Assembly: GCF_902833225.1 (NCBI RefSeq)
Contig: NZ_CADFEI010000020.1
Location: forward strand, 97,537 to 161,536
Length of the DNA: 64,000 nucleotides
Reading direction: 5' to 3'
Source of the DNA: Burkholderia sp. BCC1644
Lineage (GTDB): Bacteria; Pseudomonadota; Gammaproteobacteria; Burkholderiales; Burkholderiaceae
The notes beneath the pieces are model-generated. The model had not been told where the DNA came from and did no database searches. It was given only the letters and a program-made list of their open reading frames with translations. Numbering within the stretch: the first letter of the stretch is position 1; each line of letters begins with the position of its first letter. This document shows positions 60,386 through 64,000 of the stretch, one piece after another. The position numbers and the translations under genes were made by a program.

Positions 60386-61201
60386 ATGCTCGAACTCGCG
60401 AATCGCTTCAATTTCGAAGGCCACCGGATTGCATGGGGCAGGCTCGGGGAAGGCCCACCGCTCGTGCTCGTGCATGGCACGCCGTTTTCATCGCAGGTGT
60501 GGCGCCGGATCGCGCCGTGGCTGGCGCGCCGTCATCGCGTGTATTTCTACGACCTGCTCGGCTACGGCCAGTCCGACATGCCGGACGCGGACGTGTCGCT
60601 CGGCCGCCAGAACGCGCTGTTCGGCGCGCTGCTGAATGAATGGGAAATTTCGCGGCCGCGCGTGCTTGCGCACGACTACGGCGGCGCAACCGTGCTGCGC
60701 GCGCACTTTCTCGACGGCATCGAGTATGCGGATCTCACGCTCGTGAATCCGGTCGCGATCGCGCCGCAAGGGTCGCCGTTCGTACGCCATGTCGCGCAGC
60801 ACGAAGCCGCGTTCACCGGGCTGCCCGCATACGCGCATCATGCGCTCCTGTCGGCCTATCTCGGCAATGCAGTGGCGCGGCCGCTGAGCGACGACACACT
60901 GTCGATCTACCGTGCGCCGTGGCTCACGCCGGCCGGCCAGGCCGCGTTCTATCGCCAGATCGCGCAGATGCGCCAACGCTACATCGAGGAAGCCGAGGCA
61001 CGTTACGCGCCGCCGGACTTCCCGGTGCGCATCGTGTGGGGCGAGGACGACGCGTGGATTCCGCTCGAACAGGGGCAGGCGCTTGCCGATCGCATCGCGA
61101 ACGGCAAGCTGATCAGGGTGCCGCGAGCAGGGCATCTGGTCCAGGAAGATGCGCCGGAGGCGATCGTCGCCGCGGTACTGGATGGGCACGTGCCGGGCTG
61201 A
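60386..61201 (+). CDS. Alpha/beta hydrolase, haloalkane dehalogenase-like
   Basis: A 271-residue alpha/beta hydrolase. The nucleophile elbow reads AHDYGGA, i.e. Asp instead of Ser. The acid lies in VWGEDDAWIPL and the His in GHLVQEDAPE. An Asp nucleophile is the mark of haloalkane dehalogenases, haloacetate dehalogenases and epoxide hydrolases; which reaction it does cannot be told. An oxyanion HGTPFSS motif is near the N-terminus. Confidence 0.85.
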   Translation: MLELANRFNFEGHRIAWGRLGEGPPLVLVHGTPFSSQVWRRIAPWLARRHRVYFYDLLGYGQSDMPDADVSLGRQNALFGALLNEWEISRPRVLAHDYGGATVLRAHFLDGIEYADLTLVNPVAIAPQGSPFVRHVAQHEAAFTGLPAYAHHALLSAYLGNAVARPLSDDTLSIYRAPWLTPAGQAAFYRQIAQMRQRYIEEAEARYAPPDFPVRIVWGEDDAWIPLEQGQALADRIANGKLIRVPRAGHLVQEDAPEAIVAAVLDGHVPG

Positions 61202-61225
61202 CCACCGCCGGCATTCCGTCCCGCA

Positions 61226-61984
61226 TCAGAACGCCGGTACGCCCTGCGCGAGCGTCGCGACGAACTTCGCGGTGCGCGGGTCGCGCGGCCGGCCGAACAG
61301 GTCGCGCGATGCACCGGCTTCGACGATGCGGCCGTCGGCGAGGAACACCGCATCGTGCGCGATCGACGCGGCCAGGCGCAAGTCGTGCGTGGCCATCAGC
61401 ATCGTCGTGCCTTCGCGTGCGAGCTGGCGCAGCACCTCGACTACTTCGACGGACAGTTCCGGATCGAGCGCCGACGTCGGCTCGTCGCACAACAGCACCT
61501 GCGGAGACGGCGCGAGCGCCCGCGCGATCGCCACGCGCTGCTGCTGACCGCCCGACAGCGTGGCCGGCCATGCGTCGGCCTTGTCCGCGATGCCGACCTT
61601 CCCGAGCAACGCGAGCGCCCGCTGGCGCGCCTGTTCGCGCGGCCAGCGCTGCACGGTCACGAGCCCTTCCATCACGTTCTGCACGACGCTCAGGTGCGGA
61701 AACAACTGGAAGTTCTGGAACACCATGCCGGTCTGCCTGCGCACGGCGAACACCGCGTCACGCGACGGCCGGCGCCCCGGCGCGAACTCGATGCGCGCAT
61801 CGCCGACCGTGAGCGCGCCCGCCTCCGGCACTTCGAGCAGGTTCACGCAGCGCAGCAGCGTGCTCTTGCCGCTGCCGGACGGCCCGATCAGCGCGGTCAC
61901 GCTGCCCGGCTGCAACGCGAGGTCGATTCCGCTCAGCACGCGATGTGCGCCGAACGACTTGTCGATATGGTCGAGACGGATCAT
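61226..61984 (-). CDS. tcyN: Polar amino-acid ABC transporter ATPase (cystine-type)
   Basis: A 252-residue ABC ATPase powering import through the adjacent permease. Walker A is GPSGSGKST, Q-loop VFQNFQLFPH, signature LSGGQQQR, Walker B VLLCDEPTSALD and the H-switch ATHD. The start MIRLDHIDKSF at 61984 overlaps the permease stop by 4 nt. The symbol is by analogy with the E. coli cystine system. Confidence 0.9.
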   Translation of the reverse strand: MIRLDHIDKSFGAHRVLSGIDLALQPGSVTALIGPSGSGKSTLLRCVNLLEVPEAGALTVGDARIEFAPGRRPSRDAVFAVRRQTGMVFQNFQLFPHLSVVQNVMEGLVTVQRWPREQARQRALALLGKVGIADKADAWPATLSGGQQQRVAIARALAPSPQVLLCDEPTSALDPELSVEVVEVLRQLAREGTTMLMATHDLRLAASIAHDAVFLADGRIVEAGASRDLFGRPRDPRTAKFVATLAQGVPAF

Positions 61985-62661
61985 CGCAACTCCGCCTGGA
62001 ACAGCGCGTGCCGGCCGAAGCGGGCTTCGAGGCGACGTTGCAGCGTGGACAGCACCGAACTGAACAGCAGATAGATCACCGCGGCTTCTGTATAGAGGAT
62101 CAGCGGCTCGTAGGTCACGGCCGCGATCCGTTGCGCGGCCTGGAAAATCTCGGGCACGGTCAGCACGGCCGCGAGCGACGTGTCCTTCACGAGCGAGATG
62201 AACGAGTTCGACAGTGCAGGCAGCGCGACACGCGCGGCCTGCGGCAGGATCGCGCGGCGCAATGCCTGCGCGCGCGTCATCGCCATCGAGTAGGCGGCCT
62301 CCCACTGTCCCTTCGGCATCGATTCGATCACGCCGCGAATCACCTCGGCGTTGTACGCGCCGACGTTCAGCGAGAAGCCGATCACGGCGGCCGTCAGCGG
62401 GTCGAGCACGATGCCGACGTTCGGCAATCCGTAGAAGATCACGAACAGCTGCACGAGCAACGGCGAGCCGCGGAACAGCCAGATGTAGAAGCGCACGACG
62501 GCTTGCGCCCAGCGCGGCCCGAACAGCCGCGTGAGCGCCGCGCCGAACGCGAGCAGCAGGCCGATCGCGAACGACGCGAGCGTGAGCGGAACCGTGAACA
62601 CGAGCCCCGCGTAAAGCAGCGGCCGCAGCGATTCCGCCATCAGGTGCAGCCAGGCCGGCAT
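61981..62661 (-). CDS. tcyL: Polar amino-acid ABC transporter permease (cystine-type)
   Basis: A 226-residue inner-membrane permease of the HisM/GlnP type with about five helices. The EAA loop is visible around GQWEAAYSMAMTRAQALRRAILPQA. It lies between the binding-protein and ATPase genes and overlaps the latter by 4 nt. Confidence 0.9.
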   Translation of the reverse strand: MPAWLHLMAESLRPLLYAGLVFTVPLTLASFAIGLLLAFGAALTRLFGPRWAQAVVRFYIWLFRGSPLLVQLFVIFYGLPNVGIVLDPLTAAVIGFSLNVGAYNAEVIRGVIESMPKGQWEAAYSMAMTRAQALRRAILPQAARVALPALSNSFISLVKDTSLAAVLTVPEIFQAAQRIAAVTYEPLILYTEAAVIYLLFSSVLSTLQRRLEARFGRHALFQAELR

Positions 62662-62675
62662 CGTTCAGCCTCGCG

Positions 62676-63458
62676 TCACGGCTGCGACACGTCGCGGCCG
62701 AAGTACTTCTGCGAGATCTTCGCGTAGGTACCGTCGGCCTTGATGTCCGCGAGCGCCTTGTCGATCGCAGCCACCAGCGCGGGACTGCCCTTGCGCAGCA
62801 GCACGCCGGACGCATCGCCGGCACCGGTCTTGTCGGTCGCCGCGATCTTCAGTTTCGCGTCGGGCTTGTGCTTGCGGAAATCGAGGTACGACAGCGAATC
62901 GTTGATCGTCGCGTCGACACGCCCCGAGCTCAGCAGGTCGATCGATTCGTTGAAGCCCTGCACCGGAACCACGTCGGCGCCATGCGCGGCCGCGAGCTTG
63001 CCGAAATTGCTCGTCAGCGTGTTCGCGGATTTCTTGCCCTTCAGGTCGTCGAACGAGCGAATCGTCGTGTTGTCCGCGCGCACGATCAGCACCGCGTGCG
63101 ACGTGATGTACGGGGACGAGAAATCGTATTTCGCCTTGCGCGCATCGGTGATCGACACTTCATTGACGACCGCATCGTAGCGGTTCACGTCGAGGCCCGC
63201 GATCAGCCCGTCCCACTTGCCTTCGACGAACTGCGGCTTCACGCCGAGGCGCTGCGCGATCGCCGTGGCGATATCGACGTCGAAACCCGTCAGCTTGCCC
63301 GTTTCGTCGTGGTACGTGAACGGCGCATAAGTGCCTTCGGTGCCGACCCGGAACACGCCGGCCGATTTGATCTGCGACAGGTCGTCGGCCGCCAGCGCAC
63401 TGGTGGCCGCGGTCGCCTGCAGCAGCGCGACGATCAGGATGGAGCGGAGGAATTTCAT
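62676..63458 (-). CDS. tcyJ: Cystine-type substrate-binding protein
   Basis: A 260-residue periplasmic binding protein with a signal peptide (cleavage near ALAADD). Family segments include GTYAPFTYHDETGKLTGFDVDIA and KWDGLIAGLDVNRYDAVVNEV. The C-terminal YAKISQKYFGRDV resembles E. coli FliY/TcyJ. Substrate cystine is inferred from that likeness and from the linked permease and ATPase. First gene of the operon. Confidence 0.88.
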   Translation of the reverse strand: MKFLRSILIVALLQATAATSALAADDLSQIKSAGVFRVGTEGTYAPFTYHDETGKLTGFDVDIATAIAQRLGVKPQFVEGKWDGLIAGLDVNRYDAVVNEVSITDARKAKYDFSSPYITSHAVLIVRADNTTIRSFDDLKGKKSANTLTSNFGKLAAAHGADVVPVQGFNESIDLLSSGRVDATINDSLSYLDFRKHKPDAKLKIAATDKTGAGDASGVLLRKGSPALVAAIDKALADIKADGTYAKISQKYFGRDVSQP

Positions 63459-63638
63459 GGTGCGGACCCCGAATGATTGGAGAGAATCATCCCGCCGGCA
63501 CGCATGCGCCGTTCGAGAGGTCCGCGAATTCTACCGACGCGTTGGAGCACGGCAAAAACGCAAATCGGCTAACGATATGAGCCGATCGAATAACGCCCGC
63601 ACCGGCGGCGAAGCCGGCGCGAGCGCCTTACACGCCAC

Positions 63639-64000
63639 TTACCACGGCAGCGAATACGTCTTCGTATTCGTGAAGCTCTTCATCGCTTCCTGTACGCCTT
63701 CCTTGTACCCTAGCCCCGAATCCTTCACGCCGCCGAACGGCGTCAGTTCGAGTCGATAGCCCGGCACTTCGCGCACGTTCACGCTGCCGACTTCCAGCTC
63801 GGTGATGAAGCGCGTGATGTTGTCGAAGCGGTTCGTGCACACCGACGACGACAGCGCATAGTCGGTGCTGTTCGACATCCGGATCGCTTCGTCGATGTCG
63901 CGAAAGCGCATGATCGGCGACACGGGGCCGAACGTCTCGTACTTCACGAGCGGCATGTCGGGCGTCACGCGATCGATCACCGTCGGCGAATACAGCGCAC
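63639..64000 (-). CDS. Aldehyde dehydrogenase, C-terminal part (possible phosphonoacetaldehyde dehydrogenase)
   Basis: Only the last ~120 residues are in the window; the gene continues beyond it. The segment KYETFGPVSPIMRF followed by PFGGVKDSGLGYKEGVQEAM is the aldehyde dehydrogenase C-terminal signature. The end (KEGVQEAMKSFTNTKTYSLPW) resembles, from memory, phosphonoacetaldehyde dehydrogenases (PhnY). The catalytic Cys lies outside the window, so the subfamily is tentative. Confidence 0.8.
   Translation of the reverse strand, partial: ALYSPTVIDRVTPDMPLVKYETFGPVSPIMRFRDIDEAIRMSNSTDYALSSSVCTNRFDNITRFITELEVGSVNVREVPGYRLELTPFGGVKDSGLGYKEGVQEAMKSFTNTKTYSLPW

Overview
The window is a GC-rich betaproteobacterial chromosome segment. 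The gene order argB-slmA-metXW, gatCAB, mreBCD-mrdA-rodA, queDEC, ntrYX, rsmB-htpX-fmt-def-dprA and the high-GC codon usage point to Burkholderia, most likely the B. cepacia complex, chromosome 1. This assignment rests on gene content and order, not on a database search.

Layout: (i) 1-9.4 kb: argB, a HAD nucleotidase, slmA, a metXW operon preceded by a long structured leader that fits a SAM-II riboswitch, ampG, a degenerate M48 peptidase-like protein, and a divergent AraC regulator / zinc alcohol dehydrogenase pair. (ii) 9.5-14.6 kb, minus strand: exonuclease III, a PPK2-type kinase and gatCAB. (iii) 15-21.5 kb, plus strand: the rod-shape cluster mreB-mreC-mreD-mrdA-rodA, with a ~250 bp nested palindromic element between mreB and mreC. 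(iv) 21.6-34.4 kb, mostly minus: a Sel1 protein and HpaI-type aldolase, queuosine-precursor genes, tRNA-Phe, the NtrX/NtrY two-component pair, a DUF4390 protein, rsmB, htpX, a LysE exporter, fmt and def. (v) 34.6-43.1 kb: dprA, a thioredoxin-like protein, DNA topoisomerase III, a LysR regulator, a 2-hydroxyacid dehydrogenase, a patatin and a hotdog thioesterase.

(vi) 43.3-58.45 kb: a ~15.1 kb integrative mobilizable element inserted in the 3' half of tRNA-Lys(CTT). It is bounded by a 45-bp direct repeat. The left end carries a tyrosine integrase, a small lipoprotein and a VirB6/TrbL-like membrane protein. Next come a MobQ-type relaxase and, divergently, a TraD-like accessory protein; between them lie an 11-bp iteron array and an IncQ-like origin of transfer. 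The right half carries a compact cargo cluster that looks like a defence module: a sigma-70 region 4-like protein, a GIY-YIG protein, a MORC-like GHKL ATPase and an HTH-HNH-STAND-TPR protein. The right end has an IS3 transposase remnant, a winged-helix protein, an AlpA-like regulator and an unknown divergent protein. Codon usage and base composition are visibly less GC-rich here than in the flanks.

(vii) 58.45-64 kb: the native tRNA-Lys terminator (now separated from its tRNA), a DUF3592 membrane protein, a CGNR zinc-finger regulator divergent from an Asp-nucleophile alpha/beta hydrolase, a cystine-type ABC importer, and the 3' part of an aldehyde dehydrogenase cut by the window end.

The most interesting items are the cargo cluster, the SAM-II-like leader with an apparent distal expression platform, the IncQ-like oriT, and the nested palindrome in the mre cluster. 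No CRISPR array or rRNA was seen.
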